The notes under the pieces were generated by a model. The model was given only the letters and a program-made list of their open reading frames with translations, was not told the origin of the DNA and did not search any database. The position numbers and the translations under genes were made by a program. DNA of 64,000 nucleotides from Branchiostoma floridae (lineage: Eukaryota; Chordata; Leptocardii; Amphioxiformes; Branchiostomatidae), in the NCBI RefSeq assembly GCF_000003815.2, contig NC_049979.1:7457105-7521104 (forward strand), read 5' to 3'. Each line of letters begins with the position of its first letter. Position 1 is the stretch's first letter. Positions 47,205 to 60,479 of the stretch are shown one piece after another.

Positions 47205-50009
47205 TTGACAACTTTCATTGGTACTGCCACAAAACTTCCGTCTTTTGTGTCTTTTTTTGGCAGGACATGCGCGCTATAGTCTCCATTTGTTTTGTGACAG
47301 ATAGCGTTTGGTGTTAGGAAGAAGCGATGTAGGATTAGGTCCCCTAGCAGCTTGTTTGATAAGTTTTGCCACCTTCAATGAACCACCAAGGAGGTTCGTG
47401 CTCTGATCACTTTCACTTCCACAGTTGTGAGGTTTGTATTATCCGATGTATGTTGAATTTATTTCAGACCGGAGTGCAAATGGCAGACACTTTTCATTGC
47501 GACCATTAGAAGCCGCTACTGGTAGGGGATGGACGAACGATCATATTTCCTGCGAGGTCATAGACGAAATCATGTGATGTTACACTTGTAATAATTGATT
47601 CGAGGGGTCTTTTAATAGTGCGTGAATGTTTCAAAACGAAATCTGATGAGTGAAGGGCCATTCCCCATACTTCAAAAGGCCGTGTCCCATAGTCAAAGTA
47701 AAGAATATATTGCTCCAGTAATAAGTATCAATGTCATAATGTATTAACCTCCAAATCCTTTCGGGCATGAGAACCAACTCTTTAGTTTTGGATACCTGCC
47801 TGCAGGCCCTAACGTATATTATGTCCAGAACATGCCCTTCAACATACATGTGAATGAATGTGTTTTGTCCAAACAAGTAAAGCAGGTATAAATCGTACAT
47901 AAGATACCAAACCCGCGCTTTACCCAAGTGCCTCTGACCGGTTAAGTGAAATTACTGTAAAGGAACTGTAGCTGTCCAAAAGGGGTGTTGGGAGAAATTA
48001 CTTGATATGTGTCACAAGGATTTTGACACCAAAAGATTTCCCTGCACCCCGTTCCGGGCAAGTAGCCACCCTGCCTGGTCCGGCGTTAGATGAACGGTCT
48101 GGCTGCATGCCCCACTCCGAAAGCACAGGACAGGAAAATCGTTCACTGCATCAAAGGCCATGAAAAATGGACTAAAACCTGAATTCTGCTGCTAGAGTTT
48201 TCCCTCCCCGATGTTGTAAAGGGAAGCTTTCCAAATCGTAATCATTACCATCCGCAGACATCAAAGGCCGTCGCCCTGAATGCCGGTTCCCCAGGAACGG
48301 CTGCTGATTCTGCCAAGGCTCGATCTTCAATTCGATCCGCCCACGGCAAGGCGAGGCACAAAGGCGCAATTCAATTTGCCTTTGCTTTGGTGGGGTAATT
48401 GTGAAATAGATTCTATTTATACACCGTAGGCATTATTGAGTTACAGTGAAGCCATGTAAATGTGTTGGGCAGTGTGCATGGTGTATATCTTCTGAGCTAA
48501 GAATACGTTTACAGAAGAAACGAATTGGGCTCATTTAGGGGATAATACGTGGTAGAAATAAAACATAGATGATAGAATCGAATTCGCCTCAGTGTAACTT
48601 TCATAAAACCGGAAAGTTCATGCAGTTTAATTATCGTGGTGCACCGATGTCAAGCACGTTCTGCAGACTGTGAAACATCGATCTCCACACGTCGCAGGAG
48701 TCAACTTTTTAGACGCACGCTTGATGCGTTTTCCCGCGGTGGAAGGGTAGACCCCCGACTTACAGAATTGATTGTTTGTTTGTTGCATTGGTTGTTTTTT
48801 TTATCATGTATCAGTTTTATCATGCAGCAAGCTAATTAGCAATATGTGCAAATGCGTAGAGCCATAAGCGTACTATCAAGGAGAAACGAAACAGAGGGTC
48901 AATCGTTATATAACCGAATAGTGCTGCTCATTAAGTTAATGAGATCCACTGCTCGACGGCCAGCTGCCAAAAATACTCATTTTGCATGCCAAACAAAACT
49001 GAGAGCACTGGTGCAATAGATGAGTGGTAATACCCTGGTAGAATGATCGATTTTTCTGGTTTTTTTTGCATTCGGCAGGTCCCGACCCTGACCAGGTCAT
49101 ACCAAAGACAGTTTAGCACGCGGCAATTATGATAAAGAGTATGAATTTGACCACATACCACTTAAAGTGAACTGGCTAGCCTCCTTCGCAGACATTCTAT
49201 AAGCAATACATTGGTGGGGGTGGGGGGATGGGCAATGATTCGCAATTCTTAGCAAGGCTCTCTAATGCCGGGGAGATCATTTCCGCGCGCCTAGAACAAT
49301 CACCCGGCATCAGAACCATTCCCATGTTGAAAATCGTGAATCAGCTGCAGTGGCCCCTTCCCCTGCAAGATCAGGAAAGGAACTTGAACTGGTTCCCTAC
49401 CGTACTGCTTGCACAACTGTTTGACAAGCGGGCTGTAGAACACGACTCTGTCAACCCTGATTTGGACCATCTCAAACAAAAGCTGTACGTCTCACGCTGA
49501 CCCCACAATAAAAGCAACCGTTTCCTGTCGCTCCGAATCGACCCTTTCTGACATGGATGTGGAGCTAGCGTTACTCTCACCGTGAGGAGCAACACACGTA
49601 ATTCCCTGATGCCGTGCATGGAATGTGCGCACATCAGGCGAGAAGAAAAAGAACAGAGGTTAGGGAATTCCTCTGATGCCGCAACCTTTCTCAATGACGC
49701 ACTTGTACTCGCATTATGCATTGCTATATAGGCATGTATATTGCACGGGAAAGTTAAGACACAATTGACTTTGAAAAGGGATCACCGGCCTTTTCGTATA
49801 TTACATCTTTTCATGTATGTATAGACTTCTTTATTAATTACTCTTGATTTACTCATTATAGTCCTGTCTAATATATTACTTTCAATATTTGTGGCGGCGC
49901 TAAAATAAGTTGAGAACAACTTGTGTCCGCCGTCACTTCGTCTTCGTACCTTTATTTGTATTATTTCAGGTACTTTTCAATAAAAAAATTAAAAATATAA
50001 AAACAAAAT
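47205..50009. other. Gene-poor sequence
   Basis: No exon, RNA gene or element with clear ends was recognised. A plus-strand frame at 49228-49500 (91 codons) has protein-like composition but no recognised family. Confidence 0.4.
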
Positions 50010-50239
50010 GTGCTGGTACATGTATGGCCTACGATTTTCAATATTTCAATGTAGGACTGAAGACTTTTACAGCAATTTCTTTCCCCGAATTATGGAACTC
50101 CTCGACGACACCTGTTTCCCTCCTGTCTAAAACTTATCAGGCTTCAAAACAAATGTCCACCGCTATCTCCGTGCACAGTTTCCAACTTCTTATTTCATTG
50201 CCTTGAAGTGGTCTGGTGACCTTGCTTTGAACAATCTCG
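50010..50239 (+). pseudogene. Decayed C-terminal remnant of a retroelement ORF
   Basis: One frame reads TAISFPELWNS-TTPVSLLS. After a frameshift at about 50127 the next reads LSGFKTNVHRYLRAQF to a stop at about 50241. The order 'LWNSLP...FK..L..YL' is the usual end of many non-LTR or Penelope-type RT proteins. The broken frame and short length indicate a dead fragment. Confidence 0.5.
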
Positions 50240-51060
50240 TTTGAAAAAACTGCTGGCAGGTCTACTCGATGTGATTATCTAATGTCAGACATCACCATTG
50301 CCAAGTGTGCAGCACTTAGTCCCAATGACGCAATTCATGCCCTTAATCCTTCCGTCGGCTAGCTGAGTAGAGTGGCTGCGTCCTACAATCCGTGACCTTT
50401 GTTTCACATTGATGTTTTAGCGAGCTCTGCTGCGAATGTACTAGTAGGTCGTTTCGTGCAGCATCCATTCATAACTCTCCCACATTCGGTCAGATAAAGA
50501 AGTATGTATGGATGGACGCAGGAAAGAGCGATGCAATTCATTTAAGTGCGTGAAATGAAATATTCCCAGACCCAGACCATCAAATTATAGCCGAAGCGAA
50601 GCTCTATCTCGCTTGAAAGGTGAAGTTGTCCTGCCTTCCATCCCGAGAAATGAGGCGTGAAACTCCGTCTAGATGCAGGACGTGTCCCGGGGCAGTCTGG
50701 GATGCTTCCATTCCACTAGACGGCGATCGCGCGGCGACCTAAATTGTGTTTGTGTTTGTTTTGTTTTGTTTTGTTTGTGCCTTTATTTAGACTTATTAAG
50801 GCATGTGTTAAAAATACTCAATTCCGCCGTTAGGGCCATTTTTCGTGGAGGACGAGTCGATAGGAGTGTCAGGGGTCAGTAAGTAATGATAACTCAGCAT
50901 TTCTATCGACAATACTAATAGTAAACGAATGATAAACAAATAAATAAGTAAAAAAATAATTAATGATGATGATGAAACAAGTAATAATCATTAGGCAGAT
51001 GTAACCCTTGATTTCATGGTTGGATATTATTCCAAATACATGTATCAAGTTAAGCTTAAG

Positions 51061-51223
51061 TTAATCCAAATTGTCTTCGAGAAATGACTGTTTTAAAGGT
51101 ATTTCTCGCGAGATAGAGACTAGGTCATTCCCCGTGATCAAGATGGACTGTCAGCCGTCGAAAATTTGTAGGTATGTACCTAACCTTTAAAAACAGTCAT
51201 TGCTCGAAGAAAATTTGGATTAA
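51061..51223. mobile_element. Foldback MITE with about 40-bp inverted arms
   Basis: TTAATCCAAATTGTCTTCGA at 51061 pairs with the reverse complement of the sequence ending TTGGATTAA at 51223. The arms extend about 40 bp (to CTGTTTTAAAGGT), with two mismatches and one 1-bp indel, and enclose about 80 bp. Both ends carry TTAA, so a TA or TTAA target is possible. Confidence 0.75.
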
Positions 51224-54200
51224 CTGTATCCACACGTGACTGATGAACCTCTTCATCCAAATATTAAGCATGAACGAAACGACAACAAAACATACAAAGC
51301 GTAAAAAAGTATCTATGATATGAAATGCGTTGTGAACACCCTGTCCAATCGCTCGGTCGCAGGACGGTCTCAGCGAGGCCGGTGGTACGGGGGTGTAATG
51401 ACGTGCGTCCGTCTGCGTCTCCGCCGCGGGTCCGTGGTCAGACGGCGGGAATGGGGTCAGTCTGCGCAATGGAGACAGGGCAGCCTCTGACACGTATTGA
51501 TGTTGTTCACGGTCACGGCGTGCGCCCTCGCTGAAACCTTGATTTGTGATTGCCTATATTCAGGCAAAGCGGCCCGATACTTTCGTCTCTGGGGCCGAAC
51601 GTAGCTTAGTGTGTACACACGCGAGCTATATTTTATGCACGTCTAGGCAATGGGAATCCGCCAAGTAGAAACTGCTTGTCGTTATTATGTCGGTGGGATG
51701 TGAAGTTCCGTATAGCAAAAAAAAAACGTCGAAGTGCCGTCCCTCGAATAGTAAAAATTCAGACTCGTTTTCACAGAGGCACTTGTGTATGGCCGACTCC
51801 TGGACTAAAATGATGCATAAAATGTGAAATTCGAAATGGGGCGAAACTCGCTTTCACGGCAAACTCCCTTCCACCGCAAACTCACTTCCTCGGCAAACTC
51901 CCTTTCCTGGCACATGAGAACCAAGCCAACGTTGAAAATCGCGAACCAACGACCCCCCCTCCCCTAAAATAAAAAAAATCAGCCCCGTTCGAAGACTGCA
52001 ACGGAGGCTACATATAATATGATATTCAATGATTTTACAGCGTTACGACATATTGTCACGCGGAGAGTGCATGTTGCTAGGCCTAATCAGAATTAGTAAC
52101 AGGTGTGCAAAAGGTCTTCTACGAGACTCTAAGAAATTGTATACCTCATTAAGACAATAACGGGATGTTCTATATGCTTCAATTATCCCATCGCTACAGG
52201 ACATGCACGCTTTGAAGACGGCTAACTCGCGGAGACTTTTAAAGAAATATGCCGGTGTACCATGAGGAATAAGTATGGCTTTCTTTGAAGAACCCAATTA
52301 CATGACTCGTTACACCTCAAAGGGTAGAGAACCAAGAATGTGAAAAGTTCATCAGAAAGGAGACCCGAGTGGGCGGGAAATGCCAAGCCCTATGGCGTGA
52401 TTTAAACGTGTCTCTTCTTCCATCTTCGTTCCAAAAACGATTTCCTTCTCAAATAGTTCATTAGCCCTAGCTGATAATTACATTGGATCGAAACTCGAAA
52501 GTATTCTTGCCCGAGGCCTGGAGGGTGACTTTTATGAAGGAAGTGTTATTGGTGCCGACCAGGGTAATCCATGCACACGCGGACTTCAGGCACACTCTGG
52601 GCAGTTTGGAGTCAGACAGGCCCAGCAGAACAAAGGATCAGGACATCGAGAGGTGATGTAGGGCGTCAGAATATACAAAAGCGTGAAAAAATTACCTCTG
52701 CCAAGAAGGTTATGTTTTCAAACACGTATGTATGCTTGTTTGTCTGAGGACTACGTATTAACTGGGAAGTCGTGGATGGATCTTTATGATATTCGGTATG
52801 TTGTAAGGGGTTAGTAGAATGATCAAAATATTTTATCATGGGCCTCCTACAGACTTTCTATGGTGCTGCAGTGAAACTCCCGGTTTTGATATCGTTTGTA
52901 TATGCAACACCGGATTTGTTGACAGTCCATGTAGTTGACATAAATCACATTTCAAAAGTTACGAGAACGAACAAGAAACACTTGGTGCGGAGCCCGTGAA
53001 AAATTGCGTACGAAAATGGTTATGGCAAAAGTTTGCGGCTCATGGTCTGAAATATGAGGCTTTCAACGGGTCTAAAAATAACAGAACACTATATACCGGA
53101 TTTATATTGGTTATCTAAGTAGTTTGAGTGCTAAAGTACATAGTTTTAGCTCGGCCGTCAATTGTCTTTACTAGTTGAGTATAACTATAGTACGTACTTC
53201 TCATGGTCTACGGTCTAGAGGCGATGAAGGCTCTACTGATAGATTGACATGATTATTTGCACTCTACCTTTAGTTTCTTAGAACCTGTTGTACGTAATGT
53301 ATATCCTTGGCATGCCATGCTAAGTTCCTGTTGTTTCACACCCACCATTTGGCCTGTCCATGGAAGAGAGGTCTAGAACATGTGGAAAGTTTCTAACTGC
53401 CGGATCTGTACGACTTTTTATTCTGTGTTCCCCACCGTGGCCCCTTTGATGATGAACGGTGTCTGGGCGTCACGTAAGGCCGCATCGTTACAGTTATATC
53501 GATATGCAACACCCTCCTTTGTGTGGTTAGTCTACCATATACTTCACCAAGCTAGTTCGTGACATGTGCAATTTATCTTCCACAGCGTCCATTTGTACTT
53601 CTTACACAGGGCTGATGAACAAAGAGCTTTTGAAGAACAGCCAAGAGGAATGGTATCAACGTACAAGTAGTGGCTTAGGGGCCATTTTTCTTGGTGGCTC
53701 TTCATGCGTTGTTCGATGCAATACTGTAAATGTGGTTTAACGTTTTTTGTAAAAGTCAACAGTATATTCTGACTAAGACTAAGCACCGCTGTATTTCCAA
53801 TTTATGACGTTGTTGTAAAACGCCGTATCAAACTGCCCGTCCCCTAGATAATCAAAACAAACACGAACAACATATAACTGTCAGGAAGAATTAAGAATTG
53901 TAGCAGGCAATTTCGCTATCTATTCACCCCTAGGGGATCGGTTTAGAATTAGTGACAGTGAGGACTGCCGTTCCATGTTGCCAGCTGCACATGTATTCTT
54001 CTTTGGGTCATTAGCTTGGTGAGTTATACCTTGTGTCGGCAGCCAGTGAAAGTTTGTATATCGTTACCTGTTTTATCTAGCGTTTATAATTACGTGCCTT
54101 TGGTAATTTATGAGATTGACATGACCGGTTTTGTAGCAAAGCTGCTTTGTTGTCACGGGGGAGGGGGTGCTAAGGTAGGGACTAAGGAGCTACTGTATAT

Positions 54201-55069
54201 CATAACGTTATATAACAGGAGTAAGCAAGGTACTAAAGTATAAGCCATGCTGGTCACATATCTATCACCTTCACCTTGGTGCGATCACACTAGCCTCTCC
54301 ATTCTGTCCACGCGCGCTACGGTTGGCGAATTAGTTCCAGTTTGATCACTCTCGTTAAGTGATGTAGCGTTCGCGACCATTAAGGAAAATGCCGCCTTGG
54401 TGAAATTAGCATTCTGCTGAATCTTGTTGTAGCGACGGCGTAAACAACTTTCCCGCGACTTTTTGCGACCTTGGAGTCCTTGATTATTTCGAAACTGCTT
54501 GCTTCTCAGTGTTAAGATGACGATGACGTTCTCACATAAGCAAGCTTAATCTACTGTGACACAACGTGGTATTCTTAAAGTCACAGATATTGCTTAGATA
54601 GTCTTCTCACTGAAATTTTTCTGCATCCCAGGACGATATTTGGAGTATCTGGCAAATAAAGATATGTAGATATGTCAACAGTGTTTGATATCGATCATAA
54701 CACCTGAATATACCGCGATATGCCACTATCGGCAAATAGTTCCCGAATATTTTCTATCTACACCTAGCCGATGGACCGATGAGCTGCCTAGTCCGTGAAA
54801 GGCTGCCAAAAATTGATTTATCTGTTTCAGTGTTGTAAATTTCCTAAAGCACGGTACATGGATTGCAGCACTGAGGTACAGAAACGGCGTTTATCCGATA
54901 TCCCTTTCAGGGCGTGTTCATTAAATAAGGTTCCCAAGGCACGAAGTCATCAGGACGCAGAAAGTGAGTAGGTGAGGTAATCACCGCGGATAATTGGTAA
55001 GTTGCTGTCCCTACCATCGCTAACAGGATCGGCACAGTTTTAAAGACGAGGAGTGGAGGACGGAAGTGC
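51224..55069. other. Gene-poor sequence with small repeats
   Basis: No gene was recognised. An 18-bp-like imperfect tandem (GGCAAACTCCCTTTC variants) lies at about 51858-51918. The second 'CAAGAAGGTTATGTTTTC' repeat copy is at about 52697-52860. Confidence 0.4.
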
Positions 55070-55352
55070 TGGGGACGGAGTTGGTGGAGATGTGCCCTGG
55101 GAACGAGTTGGTGGAGGACACAAGCGACGGGGACGAGTTGGTGGAAGATGTGTAGCCTGGGGACGAGTTGGTGGTAGATGTGTGGCCTGGGGACGAGTTG
55201 CTGGAAGATGTGTAGCCTGGGGACGAGTTGGTGGAAGATGTGAAGCCTGGGGACGAGTTGGTGGAAGATGTGTAGCCTGGGGACGAGTTGGTGGAAGGTG
55301 TGTGGCCTGGGCACGAGTTGCTGGAGGACAAATGGCCTGGGAACGAGCTGTG
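55070..55352. repeat. 30-bp minisatellite, about nine units
   Basis: Units of about 30 bp (consensus around GACGAGTTGGTGGAAGATGT plus GTAGCCTGGG) are repeated head to tail with few substitutions. Because 30 is divisible by three and the unit lacks stops in several frames, at least two minus-strand frames and one plus-strand frame stay open (for example SSTNSSPGYT repeats). No splice or signal feature supports coding. Confidence 0.85.
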
Positions 55353-57281
55353 GATGACGTGTCCGGGGACGCCTGACCTGCCATATTACCACGACCATAT
55401 GTCTTACTGTCTCAAAGTCGTGACAATAGTTGTTTTACAAAGTCTAGATCTGCTGTAATGGCTGTCCTTATAGCACACTTTGTATTGATTTAGATAACTA
55501 CACAAGTAACACGTTACAGCGGTAGAGGATCGTTGAGTAGTTGTGAAGTTCGAATCTAAGGGGGCTCCAAACTAAGCAAAGTTGAGAACGGGGCCCGATT
55601 CCGTTGTAGTTTTGCAGCACGCTGTTTGTGTTGGGATGCTTATTTACAATCCTCAACTACTTATATAGTCAGGACCTGGATCTATTCAATTTGTCATATT
55701 CATGCAGATCTTTATATTCTGTGTCACTTTGATCCATGTCACAGTTAATCAGTAACACACGTCAGTATTCATCGCAATAACCATTTCCTCACGTGTTTCA
55801 CGCCTCCGCAACTCACATGGCCCACAGACTTCTAAGATTTGCCTTGAATCATGGCTCACGAATTATGCAGACTTTTCTCGAAAATGACGACTGACGAGTT
55901 ACTTGTACATTTCTGGATGTATATCCTTAAAAGATTATCAGTGTCATGTCAGTGAAGCTAACCAGTCCTAGATGGATTTGACAAAACGTTCCAAGTCATT
56001 CCTGTAATTGATCAGTAGGAAGCAAACAGTATGTAGTCCATGGGCCAGGACCCCAAATTTCAAATATCGGTAAATTTTCCTTGTTATTTTTTCAATAGTA
56101 GAAGGCCTTTGGTATATATATTGATGTGATAGCCATTCTGGTATGGTAGCTTTCTACCGGCTATCAGCCTACAAACCTATCACCATCTAAATTATCCAAA
56201 AATTTGAATTAAACAAGGGGAGGGGCAAAAAATCAAACATCAATATTTTCAATAAAAATTTACACGCTAGTAGAACCTGCTAAAAGGACTAAATGTAAAA
56301 TCTTTGTACATGTGATCTACAAAGTTTCGTATCACCCCCTCTCCGCGACAGAGAAACTGTGCTTTACAACAGCTAGAAATGATGGCCTGGTCTGGATCTA
56401 TTTTTTGTGCTTTCCGTGGAAACTGACCCATAATTGCAAGTCAAATCGATCAGCAAACCAATCGTCTAGCGAGACCTGTAGTCGTGTTTCATATTATTGA
56501 CTCTTCAAAGAGAGAAATTCCCGAGGCACGAAACGGAGGGCCTCAAACAATCATCTCGTGATTGAAGGCCTACAGCTAAGGAGCTTCATGCGTATCGATT
56601 TTTGCTCTGGTTTGGTTGTGCACTCGATCACAACAAAGGACGGGGGATTTATGACTGGGATTCTTTATACCCGGCAATTATCTCTTTCGTGTTTGTTTTT
56701 GTATCCAATCTGCAAAGTCTGCTTCTCAGCATCACTCGGTATATTTCAATCCCAGATTTCAGCTGAATGAACAGGAAGGCTTGTAACATTGCCAGCAAAT
56801 CAAAGGATCTATTCTGACTCATTACACAAACAGTGTGACCTCCTTGGTGCTACGTACTGTTACACTTTATTCCTCAGCTACACCCCCGAGGCGAGTAAGA
56901 CTAGGCTTCCAACGAAGGCTTTGTACAGCATTGCTGATCTTACGGGCGGTAATATTGCCAAAGGTTTGATTATCCTCGCTACATACAGCAAAGCCTGCAG
57001 CTGCCCTGGAGGGTCTTACAAAGAAGTTGCTAATCATGCTGAGCTCAAGCTGTTCTCTTGGTGGACCTATTTATACCGTCGGTGCGATACCAAATAACAT
57101 CGTTTGAATACTAACTGTAGGTCACTTGGGGATAATATTCTAAATATAACTATAGATCCCACTATCTAATCAGACTGTAGATAATCCTTTAAAACCTTTC
57201 CTTCAAGTATCTCCAAGGGACGCCCATGTTGGCCCCGTATGAATACGTAATTGACAGACGTAATGTTCGCGCGTGTTCCGG
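55353..57281. other. Gene-poor sequence
   Basis: No gene was recognised. It contains the second TAGTCCATGGGCCAGG motif at about 56034. Confidence 0.4.
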
Positions 57282-57594
57282 TAAAGCTAAGGGCACAACC
57301 CGCCGTATGTGCAATTTGTCCGTACGTTTTTGGGGAGGCCACGTCCGCAACGTAATTCAGAAAACGTGGGGATTTACTGGCAAGAGCAGGGAGGGAGTAC
57401 GTCAACACGGCAACACAAAGTTTTGCCTGCACGTAAAGTTCTACGGCGTGTCTGCGAGCTCCAAATTCTGTCGGATTCCCAACGAGTTCGTACGGAGGCG
57501 GTACTTACCACTTACAGATACCAAAAGATTGCCCACGTTTTGGCACGTAGACAGAACGTATTTGCACGTACGGCGGGTTGTGCCCTTAGCTTTA
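57282..57594. mobile_element. MITE with 33-bp terminal inverted repeats
   Basis: The left end 57282-57314 (starts TAAAGCTAAGGGCACAACCC) and right end 57562-57594 are inverted complements with one mismatch in 33 bp. Inner sequence near each end is also partly complementary (CGTACGTTTT... / ...AACGTGG). Length is 313 bp. No clear target duplication was found. Confidence 0.82.
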
Positions 57595-57759
57595 AGGCAA
57601 CGAGAAAATGTTACGCAATCCAAATTCACTAGTGCCCGCCCACTGGAAATCCCGGGTTTGAAGTCGTTCCCTCAGTGAAACTAGTCACTCATTTCCCCCA
57701 ATAGGTAGAGCACAGTTACTACTTTTGTGCTAGCCTCCAAGCCTAGAATTCGGAAAAAT

Positions 57760-57910
57760 TCGGGTGAATGATTGACCAATAGAGTCAGTCGGTGGGAAGG
57801 GTACATTTCCCTTTCTGCGCGGGTAAATCTCACCCTACGGTGTCCAAACTCCCCTGACAAATCATTCTCCCTAGCTACAACCAGCATACTAGTAGTAGAA
57901 AGCCTGGTAG
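57760..57910. repeat. Dispersed repeat copy B (shared with 8597-8710)
   Basis: GGGTGAATGATTGACCAATA, then CAAATCATTCTCCCTA and CCAGCATACT...CTGGTAG, match the copy at 8597-8710 in order, with this copy longer in the middle. Class unknown. Confidence 0.6.
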
Positions 57911-58003
57911 AACCCTGTTGTTGTACACACTGCACACGTCTTACAAGTGTAGCGACAGACTACAGACAGGGGAAATCAACCTTGAGGGTGAACCAATTTT
58001 TTT

Positions 58004-58055
58004 GGGGGGGGGGAATCGTCTTCAATAGGGGGTGGGGCGTCCTGGGGGGGGGGTC
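58004..58055 (+). repeat. G-tract cluster (potential G-quadruplex)
   Basis: Four G runs (10, 5, 4 and 10 bases) lie within about 50 bp. The last three are close enough to support a quadruplex; the first needs a 14-nt loop. This could be an assembly-difficult homopolymer region. Confidence 0.6.
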
Positions 58056-59294
58056 AGACCTGATTCCGTCTTACAACGGATCCGGAGATATTCAATAATT
58101 CTACATGCTTAAAACGACCCACAATATCTGCTTGAATATACGGAGAACAATTTAATCAATTCGTACCAGCAATTTCAGAAAAAAAACAATTCCTGGCACA
58201 GCCGCCCATAATCCCACACATGAGAAGAGAACTCATTATCTGCGGCCTGTCTTGCGAACAGTAATAGGATCATAAAAGGAGGCGATTGTGCATACGTTCA
58301 ACGCATAGATTAGCAGGGGTAATATCATCAGCAGTGATTGCATCCATATCTTTATTGATGGTAGGATATACGCTACATCTCATTGGAGTTCCCCGCCGCC
58401 ATGAATAAGCTTGTCTGCTAATGGTTCAGCTGTGTTATGAGATGTCCTGCAGCAATACACTCAGCATATTGATGGTAAGGATTGTTCATGATAAGTGGTG
58501 CCGGCGACAAAGTTCAACAAAGAACTCTTTGTTGCTTCTTGACTATAGTCTGTGCAATTACTTGCTTTAGTACCATCTGTCGTGCACAACATGATCATAT
58601 GCCCCTCTAAATATTTCCATCTCCTGGACTCATACGTAGGTGCGTGGTGCGTCAATTTTTCTTCAAGCTTTAATTTTGTATCTTCTCCCGACCAACAAGC
58701 CCTCCCACACAGGGGTTACTAACATACTTCTGCTGGAACTCTGACTTGTTCCCTCACCTGGCGAAGCAAAACGTTCTACAGGGCGCTAACCTGTCCTTAA
58801 CTGATTGTCTGAAGACCTGATATCCTTCATATTAATGTATCGTATTAGTCGAGAGACGAAGACAGGACGTTATTCCAAGCGCAACCATTGGCTTGGACTT
58901 GACCTTTGAAACCTGCTGTCACCAGTTTACCCCTGTTTAATGCATGGCTGTCTCTAGAGCATGTCCAGAGGGTAATTCATGCTTAGGAGTCTTTGTGCGT
59001 TTATACTGTATTCTGTCCATGTACATGGCTACTCCATATCACTATCAGGTATTTCAGCCTCGCTGATAAGACTACAATCCATTCATTTGAAACGGGCAAC
59101 AATATCTGATTACCGAACGAACATGCACAGCCCCCTGCGTACCAATGTGGAATGTAAAATAAACGTTATCCGAAACGTAATCAGCACATTTTCTTCTATT
59201 GGTATGCTCCCGCTAGTTGGGCGAGTTCTACTTTGTTCTAGATTGAATTTGACTTATGGTCAAATTACATCAATTACATAAACGGAATCAATAT

Positions 59295-59374
59295 AAAAAT
59301 GTGTTAAAGAAAAACATTTTTATTGAAATGCAAGAAAAATGTGTTGAAGAAAAACATTTGTATTGAAATGCAAA
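59295..59374. repeat. 40-bp tandem duplication
   Basis: AAAAATGTGTTAAAGAAAAA at 59295 and AAAAATGTGTTGAAGAAAAA at 59335 begin two adjacent 40-bp units with very few differences. Confidence 0.85.
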
Positions 59375-60257
59375 TTACAAAAATCAATAAAGAATTTGCA
59401 AGAGATGGATTAATTGGAATAGACAAATTAGTCCCACAAATATAACGTTCGTTGGTTAGTTAGTAAAACGTAATTCTGACAGTATACGTAAGTTGTGATG
59501 TAACGTTACCACAAGCATATTTGCCTGTATGGTGAAAATCCAACCCATCGCGGAAACTGATCTTACAAATATTGCCCGTGTAGTGCAAATAAAGTTCAGA
59601 TTTTCTTGATACGACAAATAAATGAATTTATCAAAAGCAAAATCAACACCATTAAACAGTAATCATCGCACACGTAATAGGAGAGGATTAAATGTATCAG
59701 TCATTAAAAATAAAATCATTGTTCCGGACACATCGTAACGTATGCTACTGCAGAAGATGTTCATATGCTAACAACTCATGTGTGAAATTTGTAACAAGGT
59801 TCCGTAATAAAACGGTGACGGTTTCAGTCGGGATTGTTTGCCAGTGTCTGGTCAAAGCTTTCCGGCCAAATTGCATCCCGAGCCCGCTTTCATTGCCAAT
59901 GACAGTGCTTTGATAAGCATTCCGCTCGGCACTCCGCACTTTGCTTCATCCGCACAGGCCCTGTTAATGAATTCCCTGCCGTTCCCTGAGGCACCCTCCA
60001 GCCAACGTATTCATAAAATGAAAAACCAATTTCCGCGGCTAACCGATGAACTTCCGTCTTAGTCAATCTGGGAAAACGTCCAATAAAGCACGTGTGATCC
60101 AAGGTGCTTCTAATCTGGGATGAAATTTCATACTCCCGGTGAATGTCTCAAGTCGCATCCATGTTGTAAGAAAGGCGGTAATTTAGCCGGTCAGTATGAT
60201 AAAAATCAACGTTGAGGCTAATTTCCAAGCAGCTCTACCGACAGACTTGATTATTCA

Positions 60258-60387
60258 AGAATTACCTATTGGTTAAAGAGTGGGATAGCGGGGGTGTTAT
60301 CCCTTTATTATACTAAAGAGAGATTGAAGAATTACCTATTGTTAAAAAATGGGATAGCGGGTGTGTTATCCCTTTATTATACCAGTA
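60258..60387. repeat. Tandem duplication of about 67 bp
   Basis: AAGAATTACCTATTGGTTAA...GGGATAGCGGG-GTGTTATCCCTTTATTATAC is followed directly by a second, slightly diverged copy with the same order. The TGGGATAGC/TTATCCC pairs suggest partial hairpin potential. Confidence 0.8.
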
Positions 60388-60479
60388 ATAGGTTTAAACG
60401 GTATGGCAAAAAAATTAACTCACGAGAAATACAATTAGCACCATTTTTTGGACTAACACGTTTTTAAATAAAACTAGAG

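Noticed and set aside
54907-55398. 163-residue minus-strand frame with LVPRLHIFHQ repeats
   Set aside because: It is produced by the 30-bp minisatellite; other frames are equally open and there are no signal, splice or domain features.
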